Assembly (NCBI GenBank): GCA_030849065.1
Contig: JASAON010001626.1
Location: forward strand, 1-64,000
Length of the DNA stretch: 64,000 bases
Reading direction: 5' to 3'
From: Jaenimonas drosophilae
Lineage: Eukaryota > Euglenozoa > Kinetoplastea > Trypanosomatida > Trypanosomatidae
Both the position numbers and the translations under genes were made by a program. The notes under the pieces are model-generated. The model was given only the letters and a program-made list of their open reading frames with translations, was not told where the DNA came from and made no database searches. Positions 17,601-28,200 of this stretch are shown piece after piece (position 1 is the stretch's first letter; every line of letters begins with the position of its first letter).

Positions 17601-19962
17601 TGCGGCGGTGGCCGTTGTGCGCAGCGTGGTTCTTGACGTGACCGATGCCCTGGCCCTCCCTCCCTTGTGCGTAACGAACGTCCGTGTAGAAGCTGGGCCA
17701 CCCTTCCATATCATGTATGAGGTGCTTCACCCACACATGCTCTCCGCCAATGAGGAGGGCGTCGTGGAGATGCAGCTCGAGGCCTACGACTTCCCGCTCC
17801 TGAATAAACTACGTGATGATGAACGAGATGTGAGCGTTGATCAGCTCATCTGCCCTGAATCGCGTGTGGCACTGAAGGTTGGCCGTCTTCGCGCCGCCGC
17901 CACACGCGGACGCAGTGAGAAGGAGAAGCGCCTCACCACGGCGACGGTGGTGCATCATCATGATGTGCCCGCCGATGCCGCTCTTGACCTTCGTCTTGAG
18001 CTGCTGCCTCTTGGGGTTCCCATGACGGTGAGCGCGTTGCAGCGCATCTTCACGGAGGTGAAGGAGGTGTGGTCAAGGGTACTCATCACCGACCCGGAGC
18101 TGCTCCAGCAAACCTTCGAGGCCGATATATCGCAGTGCGTGGACTTGCCGTGCTCCAACGTGGAAGATACGGAGATCAATGAAGGTCCGCCCATGATGTT
18201 TGCCTTCCGCCTCCGCCATCCGGCGCGTGAGCTGACGGAGCATGTGCAGGCCCAAGTAGATGCCTACGACTTCCCCCTCATGCATCTGCTGATTGATGCG
18301 CAGGAGGGCAGGTACAGCATGGCCACCTTCCTTGCACGCGTGCAACATGCCCGCTTGCAGGAACGTGGTGGTGGGGAGGTGGATGATGGCTTCAACGATA
18401 CGGGCAACTCCATGGACCGGATCCTCGATGACCGTGGAAAACGTTTGCTCAAGGCGAGCATGTCAAGCATGGTGATGGAGGACATCCCAGGACGTACATC
18501 GCTGCCCGAAGCGGACTTCTCTCTCCGCGAGAGTGTTCTCCTCCCCGCGGTGGAGCAGGCGAGCTCACCACGCCTCACCCCTGAGGAGGAGATGGAGCTC
18601 AACCTGCTCCACGATGAGACCAAGTTGGCTGGAACGGAGGTGCTGTGGCGTGTTGTGGTGGATTCGGACGAGATGCTGGACCGCGAGCGCATTCAGCGGC
18701 AGTGCATCGCCGATGAGGAGGCCATCCGCCGTGGTGAGCGCGGTCGGGAGAGCTGCCGCATCTTGGAGCAGCTCGACCGCGAGCGCATTCGCCGTGAAGA
18801 AATCAATGCCCGGGATCAGCTGCGCGCGGAGATGCACGAGAGCAAACCGCGCGTGGATCACGAGTGGAGATCCACGGAATTGCGTCAAGCAGAGTCCAGC
18901 GAGATGCGTTCGCGCAGTGTGAGTGTGCTGCCACCACTACGCCCACACGCCGCCATGACCCGCCCCGTCTTGGCCCCGGCACCCCCGCCAATCTCCGTGC
19001 CTCGGCCAACGAAGCTACCACGTCTACGCCGCCATCGCGCACCCTTCATTCCCATCGAGTCAGACGGTTTTGTTGGGCTTCGTGGCTTGCAGAATCCGTA
19101 CCGCCAACGCCTTCAGGCCGATCACCGGCAGCTCGCGGAGCTCCAGCTCATCTATCCCTTCAACGCACTGCAGTTTGAGCTTCACAATCCCGCCGCCGTC
19201 TACGCCCACTACTGCCGGCTCTACTGCGTGGACCCGAACAGCCACGTGGTGAGTGCGTTGGATGCATGTGTCTCGGCCAAGGCACCGAGCTACTCCGCCA
19301 TGGATGATCCAATTGATCTCTCCATGCTCGATCCCGCCCGCCTCTCCACGGTGGAGCACCTCTCCGTGCCACACGCCATCATCAAGGATGCTGGTTTTCT
19401 GCCCCTCGTGGAGCTCCTCCGGTGGTGCCCGCAGCTCACGGTGCTCGATATCTCCGACAACGAACTCACAAATGAACCTGTAGAGTGGATGGTCCACGCC
19501 GCCGCACATCTCGGCAATGAGGAGCTTCTTCAGTCCGCCATCCCCGCCATCGCCGCCATCCAACCCGAAGACCTCAAGGCGCTTCGGCAATCCCCGTGGA
19601 GCTCCTCGGTTGGTGAAAGCAGCAGTAGTGGGGTGTTGCAGGTGAGCGAGCCCAGCGGTGGTGCCACGACGGCCACCACGACGAGCTCCGAGGAGGTTGA
19701 GCCGCGTCTCAGCTCGCAGCTCACGCAGGCGATCCCCATTCTTCAGGCTCATCGTGAAGAGCTCACGGCACGCTACCGGTGTGCGCTGAGTAGGCTGGAG
19801 CACATTGTGGCGGACCACAACACCTTTAGTATTGGTGCGTTGCGCATGTTTGAGGTGCTCATTGATGAGGTGCCATCGATCGAGTCTATTGAGCTCCGCG
19901 GGGCGGTGATTCGGCCACTTCTTGGTGTGGTGCCCCTGGCAGATCCAAAGATCGTGTTGTGA
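11686..19962 (+). CDS. Giant LW-repeat protein, FAZ1-like domains and LRR end
   Basis: A 2758-residue soluble protein. The first in-frame ATG (11686) precedes PPGL-QLFD-LW at 13-22; the open frame upstream starts at TTG and encodes UTR-like poly-Asn. An LRDEDGNLVRVVVGR module lies at about 130. FAZ1-like domains are seen at about 274-360, 1706-1795, 1955-2045 and 2120-2205; the last two are divergent but keep the (Y/H)DFPL(M/L) end. Between the first and second lie two copies of a roughly 100-residue unit and seven of a roughly 105-residue unit, all built on short LW-centred motifs. A charged, probably helical R/E-rich segment lies at about 2340-2400. The C-terminus (about 2460-2758) has leucine-rich-repeat-like strands such as LTVLDISDNEL. 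A flagellar or cytoskeletal scaffold is the likeliest role, by inference. Confidence 0.85.
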   Translation: MNATGNSDSGQLPPGLQLFDLWKRETLQRQKHSARMPSTAGTASNVDDILFQPTPRRFKQRRPRSQHRAEDTATADTAPKPATWSDDGASTPDMDAMPRPVMAYQRPAPSTSVSSLTEDESEKSAPSGALRDEDGNLVRVVVGRRKQLLLGSDSSNESGKLPRLLDSEGHVREDSVEIPVDDFGSSGLRTPAGAEDALIGSSKYLSLLNTGSSASFRRIAELTAEALRRRRQRGNSPCSERRYAVDSEPMSCASESHASLSTSGSLLRPMIVSSHHCDFPGDWDWLVTNRPSIVQQTFARDAADGCRLKPHSIHNICFSPAGAVDFDVHHSDTIPTSTVKELLHEHNYPLVWALLASHRDGESDAGSAADLWGTQQTDCATPVAHLLRDLPEGDQMLWLTNPSEASMPHPMDLVDEPLRDSVPRQPRLLTVDEAPMASLGSSQELRASNNGAELGGSKSVSELWNTVSTDRSLPLARHLIHSSIQQSAGCLLAASRSMPTDAVLHQSIHNFVDEDEVPLSESAQRPARRAIGATADLPSAADSVVLHNNGLSDHAQLVQSLSILFNTVMSDDSIPLARRLIHSSIQQSNELRQLLSRSMASDDVLRTSLRNFLDEDEIPLSESAQRPTRRAIGATADLAASSDVVLLQNNKLTDHAQLVQSLSVLWNTNATEGGLPTAAQLIGDEDGVSYVLMGPQVEPTELHVLDSVVLHPRDSVEELRKGFSGSQLGSMADAEFPSRALAHFGDGDDQRLWESMASAPVAQPLYSTAVVPAAAAEALPTPAAVSTHDLWRSFMTSNVPAAIPMHEGGADSLQATQLRQILESQDLGNDDDLHTIVMDTKDGHPTIRRTSMPSNALWNSMLTAPNVVPLHESGNVAEVAAPAENELRSAGQQELWKSFMTSNIPSALALQEAGAEDMPVRQLREILLSQELGNDDDLHTIVMDTKDGHPTIRRTSMQSNALWNSMPTSPHVVPLHESAGEVVPPADGTLHSAAQQELWRSFLTSNIPSALALREAGAEDLPVRQLREILASQELGDDDDLHTIVMDTKDGHPTIRRTSMPSNALWNSMLTAPNVVPLHESGNVAEVAAPAENELRSAGQQELWKSFMTSNIPSALALQEAGAEDLPARQLREILASQELGNDDDLHTIVMDTKDGHPTIHRPSMPSNALWNSMLTAPNVVPLHESGHVAEVAAPAENELHSDGQQELWKSFMTSNIPSALALHEAGAEDMPVRQLREILLSQELGDDDDLRSINMDTKDGQPTIHQKSMESNALWASLLTAPNVVPLHESAGGAEVAPDDGTLHSAMQQELWRSFLTSNIPSALALREAGAEDMPVRQLREILASQELGDDDDLRSINMDTKDGHPTIHRPSMPSNALWNSMLTAPNVVPLHESGGAAEAPLPSDGTLHSAVQQDLWRSLLTSNIPSALALRDAGAEDMPANQLRQILLSQELGDDDDLRSINMDTKDGQPTIHRKSMESNALWNSMLTAPNVVPLHESAGGAAVGPDDGTLHSAAQQELWRSFLTSNVPSALALREAGVDALPLRIIRDRILSAELSGTQHHLSSQDGIELGEDGDGFAAVKVAHHQQLWSRELTSERSRTASLTGMAMHSTHAQEPTELWNSTGHSLYPEALRLESSGGASANAHHLWRSAESDGSEPKVMSFGSRPHAVYEPHTPYTPSSIIRRKTSTTVKSTTHFDESVPVTTHHVVFEGDEWADILRHYPKLVHDTFVHDASGGLGIGADHIEDVRFTIGSLHVDFTVRPGSGVSSDEVHRRLHAHLFPLMNALRARRIAAPATTERAETVSLPTLGEKGSILHEDAMLADDVARQGEAAREQTVSLPTLGEKGSILREDAMLADDVARPEHAVRANTVSLPSLGNLSALRISLDRPGAMPSEHTRDATVSIFGEDGSDLFSLYDITSDGHHTVRAELNRANTTSLASAEEHSVGIFTTTHHREFANHTWNNAMRDAAVAVVRSVVLDVTDALALPPLCVTNVRVEAGPPFHIMYEVLHPHMLSANEEGVVEMQLEAYDFPLLNKLRDDERDVSVDQLICPESRVALKVGRLRAAATRGRSEKEKRLTTATVVHHHDVPADAALDLRLELLPLGVPMTVSALQRIFTEVKEVWSRVLITDPELLQQTFEADISQCVDLPCSNVEDTEINEGPPMMFAFRLRHPARELTEHVQAQVDAYDFPLMHLLIDAQEGRYSMATFLARVQHARLQERGGGEVDDGFNDTGNSMDRILDDRGKRLLKASMSSMVMEDIPGRTSLPEADFSLRESVLLPAVEQASSPRLTPEEEMELNLLHDETKLAGTEVLWRVVVDSDEMLDRERIQRQCIADEEAIRRGERGRESCRILEQLDRERIRREEINARDQLRAEMHESKPRVDHEWRSTELRQAESSEMRSRSVSVLPPLRPHAAMTRPVLAPAPPPISVPRPTKLPRLRRHRAPFIPIESDGFVGLRGLQNPYRQRLQADHRQLAELQLIYPFNALQFELHNPAAVYAHYCRLYCVDPNSHVVSALDACVSAKAPSYSAMDDPIDLSMLDPARLSTVEHLSVPHAIIKDAGFLPLVELLRWCPQLTVLDISDNELTNEPVEWMVHAAAHLGNEELLQSAIPAIAAIQPEDLKALRQSPWSSSVGESSSSGVLQVSEPSGGATTATTTSSEEVEPRLSSQLTQAIPILQAHREELTARYRCALSRLEHIVADHNTFSIGALRMFEVLIDEVPSIESIELRGAVIRPLLGVVPLADPKIVL
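13063..13692 (+). repeat. Two-copy repeat of about 100 residues
   Basis: Both copies contain LARxLIHSSIQQS, DEDE(V/I)PLSESAQRP, RRAIGATADL and DHAQLVQSLS. The copies have diverged more than the array further downstream. Confidence 0.9.
14050..16315 (+). repeat. About 105-residue tandem repeat, 7 full plus 1 degenerate
   Basis: Each unit carries ELW(K/R)SF(M/L)TSNIPSALAL, RQLREIL-SQELG-DDDL, MDTKDG-PTI and LWNSMLTAPNVVPLHES. Two LW motifs per unit suggest the unit itself arose from an older duplication. The eighth copy (about 16240-16315) degenerates. Long stretches are nearly identical at the DNA level. Confidence 0.95.
17101..17283 (+). repeat. Two-copy 34-residue repeat
   Basis: TVSLPTLGEKGSIL followed by EDAMLADDVAR occurs twice about 102 bp apart, with a third partial start (TVSLPSLG) just after. 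Confidence 0.9.
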
Positions 19963-20052
19963 GACGGACTTCCCCGCTGGATGTACGGATAGGTAGGTCA
20001 AGTGTGTGTGTTCGCTCATCATATCCTCGAGAGAGAGAGAGCACACATACTA

Positions 20053-20064
20053 CGCACATGTGCG
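20053..20064. other. 12-bp perfect palindrome 3' of gene at 11686
   Basis: CGCACATGTGCG, about 90 nt after the stop codon. Short enough to be chance; listed because similar elements follow other genes in the window. Confidence 0.6.
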
Positions 20065-21922
20065 GCTGAAGAATTGGTTCGTGGCTTGATTGAGGAGGGC
20101 TGGAGAGGATGGCAGCATAGATAATCTTCCATTCTCACCTGCACATGATCCTCTCTTCCACCACGTTGGCCATCATGCACGGCAATGGTCTTTCTTTTTT
20201 TTTCTATGTTCGAGTTAGACGTTCACGACGGCAGCTGAAGATAGAAGCGAGCTCGTTTTGTGATTGCTTGATGATGATGATGATGATGATGTTCCTTGTT
20301 GTGGGAATACCGTGTGTGGCATCTTATTTATATTTTCTGCAGTGTGCCGCCATATACTCACTATATGCAACAGATGGCATTCTGCAGAATATATGAGACA
20401 AAAGATGTTTTATGGAATGTGTGGATGGTGGAATCCATCGTAGAGCTACTTACATGTGTGTGTGTGAGTACTCACTGCTCACACATGTACGTGTTGTTAT
20501 TTGGAGCTGAGAGGGGGTGCGGTACCTAGATAGTCTTTCCCTCCTCCTCTCTTACTGCTCCTTTTTACGTCCATCACTACTCGTTCCTACTCACCACACC
20601 ACACCATCCATCAATCGGTTGGGCTCCTCACTCCAAACTGAGAAGGGAGGATTGAGAAGGGGGGTACACGTACGGCCAGTGGCGTACTTGCACGTTTTTT
20701 TTCGTAGTTGTTTTTTTTTCTGCTCTCTTCTTATCTTGGGAAGTGATGATGACTGATTCGATGTTGTTGATGTACATACCCGCAACGACTGCCTCACTTC
20801 ACGATTAGTCTCCATAGATGCTGGAGCCCACATATGCATCGATGGATTCAGAAGTCGGCAAGACGGTGAGCAGAAGAGCTCAACCATTGGGATGAAAAAA
20901 AAAAAGTAAGAAAAAGAGATTTCATTTCTTTTCGTGTATCAATTGTGTGGCGATTGTGATGATGATGTTGATGAGGATGGAGCACGCGCCGCAGATGTGG
21001 AAGCTCGTCCCTTTTTTTTCGGTATCCTCCTACATCACATCTACTCACTTCGTCGTCTCCTCAGCCCCGCTGCGGTGAATGGCAGCTTCCCATCTTATCA
21101 ACAACACGCACGCACGCACATGTGCATGTGTAGGCTGGGTGTGCAAGAAGTGGGTGGTTGAGCAGAGTACGTAAGATGAATGGGTGATGAATGCCTACAC
21201 ATGCTCTTCAGCACACAAGGAGCACTCCTCACGTACCTTCTTCCATGCTTGCGCTTCCGCTGTTGTTGCTGTTTTATGATTTTTTCGTCGCGACATGATT
21301 GCTGTGCCTCGTGTGCATTCGCGTGTGTCCTGTGCTTCCTTCTGCTTTTCTTTTCGTATAACTGATGAAGGAGGTGGAAGATTGGCATCCTCTTGTGATC
21401 CCACACCATCCGCCGTTGATGTTGATGGGAGCGTCTTTTTTTTCTTGTGCCATCGTGCTCTGTTTTTCATGTTGTGCGTGCAAATGCGCTCGGCGTTTGG
21501 TGATGGGCCATCATTCGATGAGCTGGCATGCACACGTAAACACACGCACACACACACACAAGCTGGTGTGGAGTTGGTGGTGCTCTCCACGCACATTACT
21601 TCAGGAGTGGTGCGATAGGTTGACGGTCTTGGTGTGTGGCTGCTACCTTTTGTATCACAACACAACATGACATCTTGTTCCACAGTACCCGCTTCTTGGA
21701 CATCCACGTTTGGTGGCACTTTTTTATACGTTTTTTTTTTCTTTTCTTGTGCTCAACATTTTCCTCCTTTGTGTGTTTTATGTTTTTCTTTGTATATCTC
21801 TCCGCTTCGGCGACATGAACATGCGATAGAACTACAAAAGATGCTCTGACTACTACAACCACCACCATCATGGATGATGATGTGGCATCCCCATGACATT
21901 GGCGCCGATCACATCTGCACAC

Positions 21923-21968
21923 TCATCTCTCTCTCTCTCCTTCTCTCTTCCCATCATCACATTCGTAG
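21923..21968 (+). promoter_or_regulatory. Predicted trans-splice acceptor, PAS gene
   Basis: A CT-rich tract ends in CGTAG at 21964-21968. A second candidate is the tract ending in TCTAG at 22015-22019. The 5' UTR would be about 320 or 270 nt. Confidence 0.45.
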
Positions 21969-22288
21969 CTACTCCATTCATTGAGCGGAGTGTAGTACAC
22001 TTCTTCCCTTTCCGTCTAGTGAATCCTGCTACACAACACGTTGTTTGCTGCTTCAGCCCAACTCAACAAGGCTGCAGCTCCACGCACGTACACGTCAGGC
22101 TCTCAGCTCCGTCTAGCACTTTCACTCACAACATCTCCCCACATTGTGGTGGAGGGGGGCAGGCCATCGTCTGCGCAAGACCCCCTACCACCACCTCTCT
22201 GTTGTGCATTGGATCATTCACGTACGTCATCAGCTCGGTGAAACACACAACAAAAACACACACATTATTACTATAGCAGCATCCACTC

Positions 22289-25200
22289 ATGGAGCGTAGT
22301 GCCACCACGATGCTCGGCAAGAGCAAGGTGGAGAAGCTGGACCACTTTCTAGATGAGCAGTGGCGCTTCTTCCCCTTCCTTGCCGAGCTACAATCCATTC
22401 CTGGTGAGTACCCACTCATTTTGATGTACGTGCACATCATCGTGGATGCGTTGCAGGTTCTCTCCCTCGCCCTCCTCCCGCAACACAACTGGGGCACCGT
22501 GATGACTGGCATGTTAGAGGCTCTCAATTTCAGCCACATTCCGTTGTATAGCTACCTCAATGCCGGCTTCTACGCCTGCTTCGCCGTCACCGCCATCCTC
22601 GCACTGGCCTTCATCATCATCTTCATCTACGTCGTCGTGCAGTGCCTGTACATGGACAACTACGTGCTGGGCTCCAGCATTCTGGATTGCTTCGCCTTCC
22701 GCGTGTTGCGCTCCTTTCTCTATCTCGCCAGCAGCATCCTCTTCGTTCCTTTTGTGGAGAATTTTGTGGCGGTGGCCTTCGTCAAGCCCAACAGCGATGG
22801 ATCTCTCTTGTGGTTCCCGAGCCACGCCACGGGAAACATACTCGTCTCCCTGGCCCTCGTCATCTCCATTGTTGGTGTGCTGCTTCATACCTTGGCTGCC
22901 GCTGCCTTTGGCATCTTTTTCCTGGACTGTGATACCAACAGCAGCCATCCACTGGCTCGGGGCCATGCGATGCTGGATAGCCCCTACCTCTTGTGGCGCC
23001 TTGTGTGCTGTGTGCTCTACCAGTACTTCTACGCCACAGACCAGATGGTCTATATGGGCGTCTTCATGGCCGTGAGCTCACTCCTCATGGCGTTGAGCTA
23101 CTCCGTCGTGATGCCCTACTACCGCGAGTGGGTGAACCGTGCCCGTATTGCCACATTGTGGGTGACATGCATCTACTCCATCTTTGCCTCCACCACCCAC
23201 GCCAGCACCGTCGAGGAGTCCTTCGTGACGAAGCAGAGCAACGCCGACGTTGCCGTCCTGTGTTGCACCTTCCCCATCGTGGCGTGGTTGGCCTACCACT
23301 ACGGCACACGTTTGCGTGTTTCTGGCATGTACGCACGCGCCATGCGTGCTCTGATGGAGGCCGATCTGGCCCACCCCGTCATTCACTTCCCCAAAAATCT
23401 TCCACGTGGGGTGGAGAGCTACACACGCAACTTGATGCTCCTCAACCGCCTCGAAGACATCACGTTGCGGCCCGACGATGATTCCGACAATGACTTTGCC
23501 GGTGAGTTTGATGATGAGGAGCTCGAGGATGAGATCGCTGCGCGCATCCGCGGTGATGAAGAAGAGTTTGGCATGGGCAAGTCCATCACTGACCGCACCC
23601 GAAAGCGTTTTCTCCTCAGCCGTTTTGTGTGCCCCTACGTCAACAGCGTTCTCATGCCCACCGATGTGGAGCTCTGCAACCGCTTCCTCTTGTACTATGG
23701 CTGGGCCACAGGGATTGAGCTCTCAGGCTATCAGATACGCTATGCCGCCACCATCTATCTCAAGGGCATGGCCAAGTACCCGGAACACTCCTTCCCGCGC
23801 TTTGCCTACGTCATCTTCCTGCTCCATCAGGTGCGCACGGCGCAGATTGCCCTTGACGTGCTCAAGGATTTTTCCCGACATGAATCGCCACTCTGGATTA
23901 GCTTTCAGGTGTGGCGGCTCGAAGGAAACGTCAGCCACGAGCTCCATCTGGGCCAGAACAACCGCGTCTCTGCCCTCAACCGCGCCAAGGACTCTCATCG
24001 TGAGGCGTTGCAGAGTACCACCGCTTTTTGGCACTTTCTTCTCAACTCACAACGCACCTACGGCGACTTGTCAGGGGTGAATTATGCCCTCATTGACTCT
24101 CAGACGAGGAGCAAGGCCATGTACCAGGTCTTGTTGGCGGGAGATGCGGGCAACATGGAGCTCCTCTCGTGCTACTCCATCTTCTGTGATCAGATCATTG
24201 ATGATCGCGACATGTCGGCGCAGTGCGTTCAGTTTATTCGCCAGGCGATTGAGACGCGTGAGCAGAACAAGATGCGTGGAGCCAAGATGAAGGCCGCAGT
24301 GGGTGCCTCCCTCACGCAGCTCAAGCTCTCCCTCAACGCCTCGTCCAAAGGGTCGGAGGAGTTTCTGCGGTCAAGCCCTGTGCTGTTCCTCCGCTCCACC
24401 CTCATCATCCTCTCCATCTTTGTGATGATGCTCCTTGTTGCCATCTTGGTTGTGATCGTCGTGTATTACAACAAGGTGCACTCCACGGAGCACTGCGTCT
24501 ACTACGTGAGTGCGCTTCGCACCCTTGCTACTCAGATTGCGGTGCAGGTGAGGATGATTCAGCTCAGCAACACACAGAGTCAGCCCATCGCGCGCTCCAT
24601 TCTCAACATTCTCGATGCCTACCGCACCGACTTCATGTCCATCTTCAATGAAGTGACGTTTGGCACAGAGTCCAGCGTGGACTCCTCCGTGCGCCAGTTC
24701 TACCGCACCTACGCTGTGCGCAACGTGGAGCCTGGCATGAACCTCAACTACTGGTCGTTCTTCAGCATCTTTTTGGGGGGCTTGATGGATATCATCGCCC
24801 GACCCACGGAGAGCGTCTACATTGATTGGATTGCGGGCTCCTTCATTAACGAGGCCACCACCGCTCTCAACCAGGCCGTGGACATCTTTGATGCGCAACT
24901 CAAGAGCCAAGTACGCATGCTGAACCGCATCTGCATACCTCTCCTCGCCGCTGGCATACTCCTGCAAGGTGTCATTGCCCTGCTCATCTTTCACAGCATC
25001 TTCCGCGTGAAGGGCATCCGCTCCACCACCTTTGGCCTTCTTCGCTTGATCCCTGTGGCGGAGATCAACATCATTTATAAGCGATCACTCCGGCAACACC
25101 TCGGCCTCGACGCCTTCTTTGGCCTCCCCACACGTGATAAGGTACTCCGCCTCATCTCCGCGATGGAAGAGGTGAATCGTCTCAAGATGGAGCGAGGCGG

Positions 25201-28200
25201 CCAAGACACCTACTACTCTCTCCTGCAGCGTGCGGCTGATCTGCGGCCCATGGATGCCATCTCTGCCCGCACCTTGTTGCGGAGCATGAAACCTGGTGGA
25301 GCTGGTGATGCCAAGGCTCAGGATGATGATGATGGCGATACACACTCGGAGAGCGATCATGATATCTGGGCGCACGATGACTCCGAGGAGAGTGATGGGG
25401 GTACCGACTCTGACACCGATCATGGAGCATCCAACAACAACAGCAGCAGCAACAACAACAACAATAATAATAGTAATGTGAATGAGCAATCTGCATCGGC
25501 TGTGGGAGGCGCGGAAGGTTTGGCGGGTGGGGCAGCCGCGGCCAAGACGGCCTCCTCCACACGTCGTCGGCAAAAGAAGCGTCGCAACCAACGTCAGGAG
25601 GAAGAGAATGAGGTGGAGCATCAATCCATCATCTCCGAGCAAACCTTCTTGTTAAGCCACGACCGCCTGAGCTCCCGCAGCTCCTCCTTCACCCTGCGCT
25701 CAGCCTTCCTCTTCTTCGTGTGCATTGGCCTCGCCGTGGCCATTATTGTGATCAACTCCGTTACGATGAGCGACCCCAATGATGCCGAGGACTACTACAG
25801 CAACTTGATGAATGAGCTTGTGTTGCTACGAACCACACAACTCCACGTCATTCGGGCGCTTCTCAGCGCCGCCAGCTTCAACATTCTTGGCCAGCAGCGC
25901 TACTTTGCCGAGTACGTGGCGATACGTGGCACCAACGACGTGGAGAACGTGCGCATCAACATCTCTCCGCAAATGACGGATATCTCCACGAGCTCCGTCT
26001 TCTTCCAGTTCAGCAAGATGTACGGCGCCATTATGGAGGTGCTCGATATCTCCGTGCGACTGAGCTGCTCAAACTACATGGATAACTGCCACACCAACCA
26101 AGAGAGCTTTGAGCAGGTGTACTTGGCCAACCTAACGTGGGGCAATGAGGCCGATCTCGTCATGTGCAATCATGCCCCACAGCTTGGCATCTACTGGACT
26201 GATTTTCCCGGCCTCAATAACTCTGAGGTGGCCTTCTCCCTCACCGAGGCGCAACAACAGACGATGGGTGCCTCCATTCTGCAATCGCACCTCATCAACG
26301 ACTACGTGGCCATCTTCTTCACCACCCTTGAGGATCTCGGTGGCACCTCCAGCGACAGCTCCATCACCCACCTCCGCAACTTTTCGTGGGTGTCGGTGGT
26401 GATGGGCGTCATACTCACCCTCCTCCTCGCGTGGGCGGCGTGGGAATCGCACCAGTCGGCACCACTTCTTCGTCGCCGCACCATTTGGTTCCTACGTGCG
26501 GTTGGCATTCTCAGCGCCGTGACCATTGTGGTGCTTTCCTCCATCAACGTGGCCAAGCTCACCAACATTAGTGGCACCAACGTGATTCAGGAGGTGTATC
26601 AAACGTGCAGCACGTGGACCGTCGTCATTTACGACTTCCTCTGGTACCCGCTCCTCTATCTGCAAACCTACAACATGTACTGGAACTACAAGCTCTACGA
26701 ACTGCGCACCACCTACAAGGACTGGCAGCTCGTGGATGCCATGATGAATATAAACCCTGGCGGCAACTACTCCTCCGCCACCCTCGCCGCCCTCGCTCAG
26801 TCAGAGAAGCTCAATCTCATTGGCATGGCACTCGTCTTCGCCGCCACCAAGAATGATCCCAACATTCTACCGTACAGCTCCATCTTTGACGGGCAGTACC
26901 TCGAGAACGTTTCGTGGGATTTTACCGCGGAAGCAGACTACCTCAACGTCTTGGCCACCTACAGCCCCGTTGACCCGCTCTTCTACAGCACCACAGCAGC
27001 CGATCTCGCCCTGCCACAGGCGCAGATGATTAGCTTGGCCGCCAACACCATCATCTCCAACCGCCAAGACAACGCCGTTGAAAACCTCTTCACCTTCATC
27101 ACCCAAACGGAGGTGAGCGTGCAATCCACCCTCGACACCCTCATACATAACTTGCAAGTACGTCGTCGGCTAATGACGGTGAGCATCATCATGAGCGGGG
27201 TGGTGCTCTTCTGCGTCTTGACATGCTTCGTCTTGGCGGTGGTGCTGCACTCACTCAGCTTCGTCCGGGCCACCAAGAAGCCCACCGTCTCGAGCGATCC
27301 ACGCTCGATGACCAACAGCCGCAGCGCCGACGATGGCGGGGAAGGGGCAGATGATGATCCGGCCGCCTCTGCACGTGCAGCTCTCGCGGGGAGTGCCGCC
27401 GTTGGCAGTGCTGCATCTGGCGCCAGCAGTGGCGGTGGTGGTGGTGGTACGGCGAGTGTGCAGGGAAGTGAGCGTGGTGGTGTTGCCGTGGACGCCATGT
27501 CGGATGCGAGCAAGAAGCGCCAGCAACAACGTCAGCAGAGTGCCTCAGATAATCTCATGAGCAGCCAAGCAGCGGAGCGCGGCAGCTCCCGCAATTCCTA
27601 CTGGCACGTTGCTCTACCCTTCATTTGCCTGTCGGTGGTGTCGCTGCTCATGTTGGCCATCATCATCGTTCTCCTCGTTTCCGTCGGAGAGATTGAGGGC
27701 CAGGCCATCCTCGTGAAGGATTCCACGATGCGGTCGTGGACGGTGTGTATGTCAATCTTCTATAGCGCACCGGCTGTTGTGAGTGAATCCCAGTACGTCA
27801 GTGCCATGGCACAGCTCCAGCTGCTCTACGCCCAACAACAACAAGTAATCAATCAGCTCTACTTCAAGAACGTAACTGACACGAGCAGCGGTTATGGCAT
27901 CATTATGGATGATGCGGAGCAGGATGAGATTCTCTTCGCACGCAACAAGTTCTACGACACGCTCAGCTTCCTAGGCCCGGTGGCCACCATTCAGAACAGC
28001 GACGGCTTCCAGGTTCTGCCAACTGCATCCACGCAGAACACCACCTCCACCACCGCGAGCAACACCGATCTCTTCTGTAGCGCGGTGCAACAGGAGGCGG
28101 TGATGCAAACTTATGCACGTGGTGTTGGATTGATGTACGACGCGGTGTGGCCAAACTTCCTGCGTCGGGCCTTCAGTGGTAGCTACACCGCCTTCAATGA

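Larger units (their letters stand above)
19963..22288. other. 2.3-kb spacer without supported gene
   Basis: No gene supported on either strand. It holds the palindrome CGCACATGTGCG at 20053-20064, GAT and T runs, a TG/CA stem near 20452-20492, and CT tracts before the next gene. The longest antisense frame (about 21195-21719) is low complexity and mirrors T-rich sequence. Confidence 0.5.

Noticed and set aside
21195..21719. 174-residue antisense open frame in the 2.3-kb spacer
   Set aside because: Low-complexity K/T/CV-rich sequence mirroring T- and GT-rich DNA; all supported genes are on the other strand.
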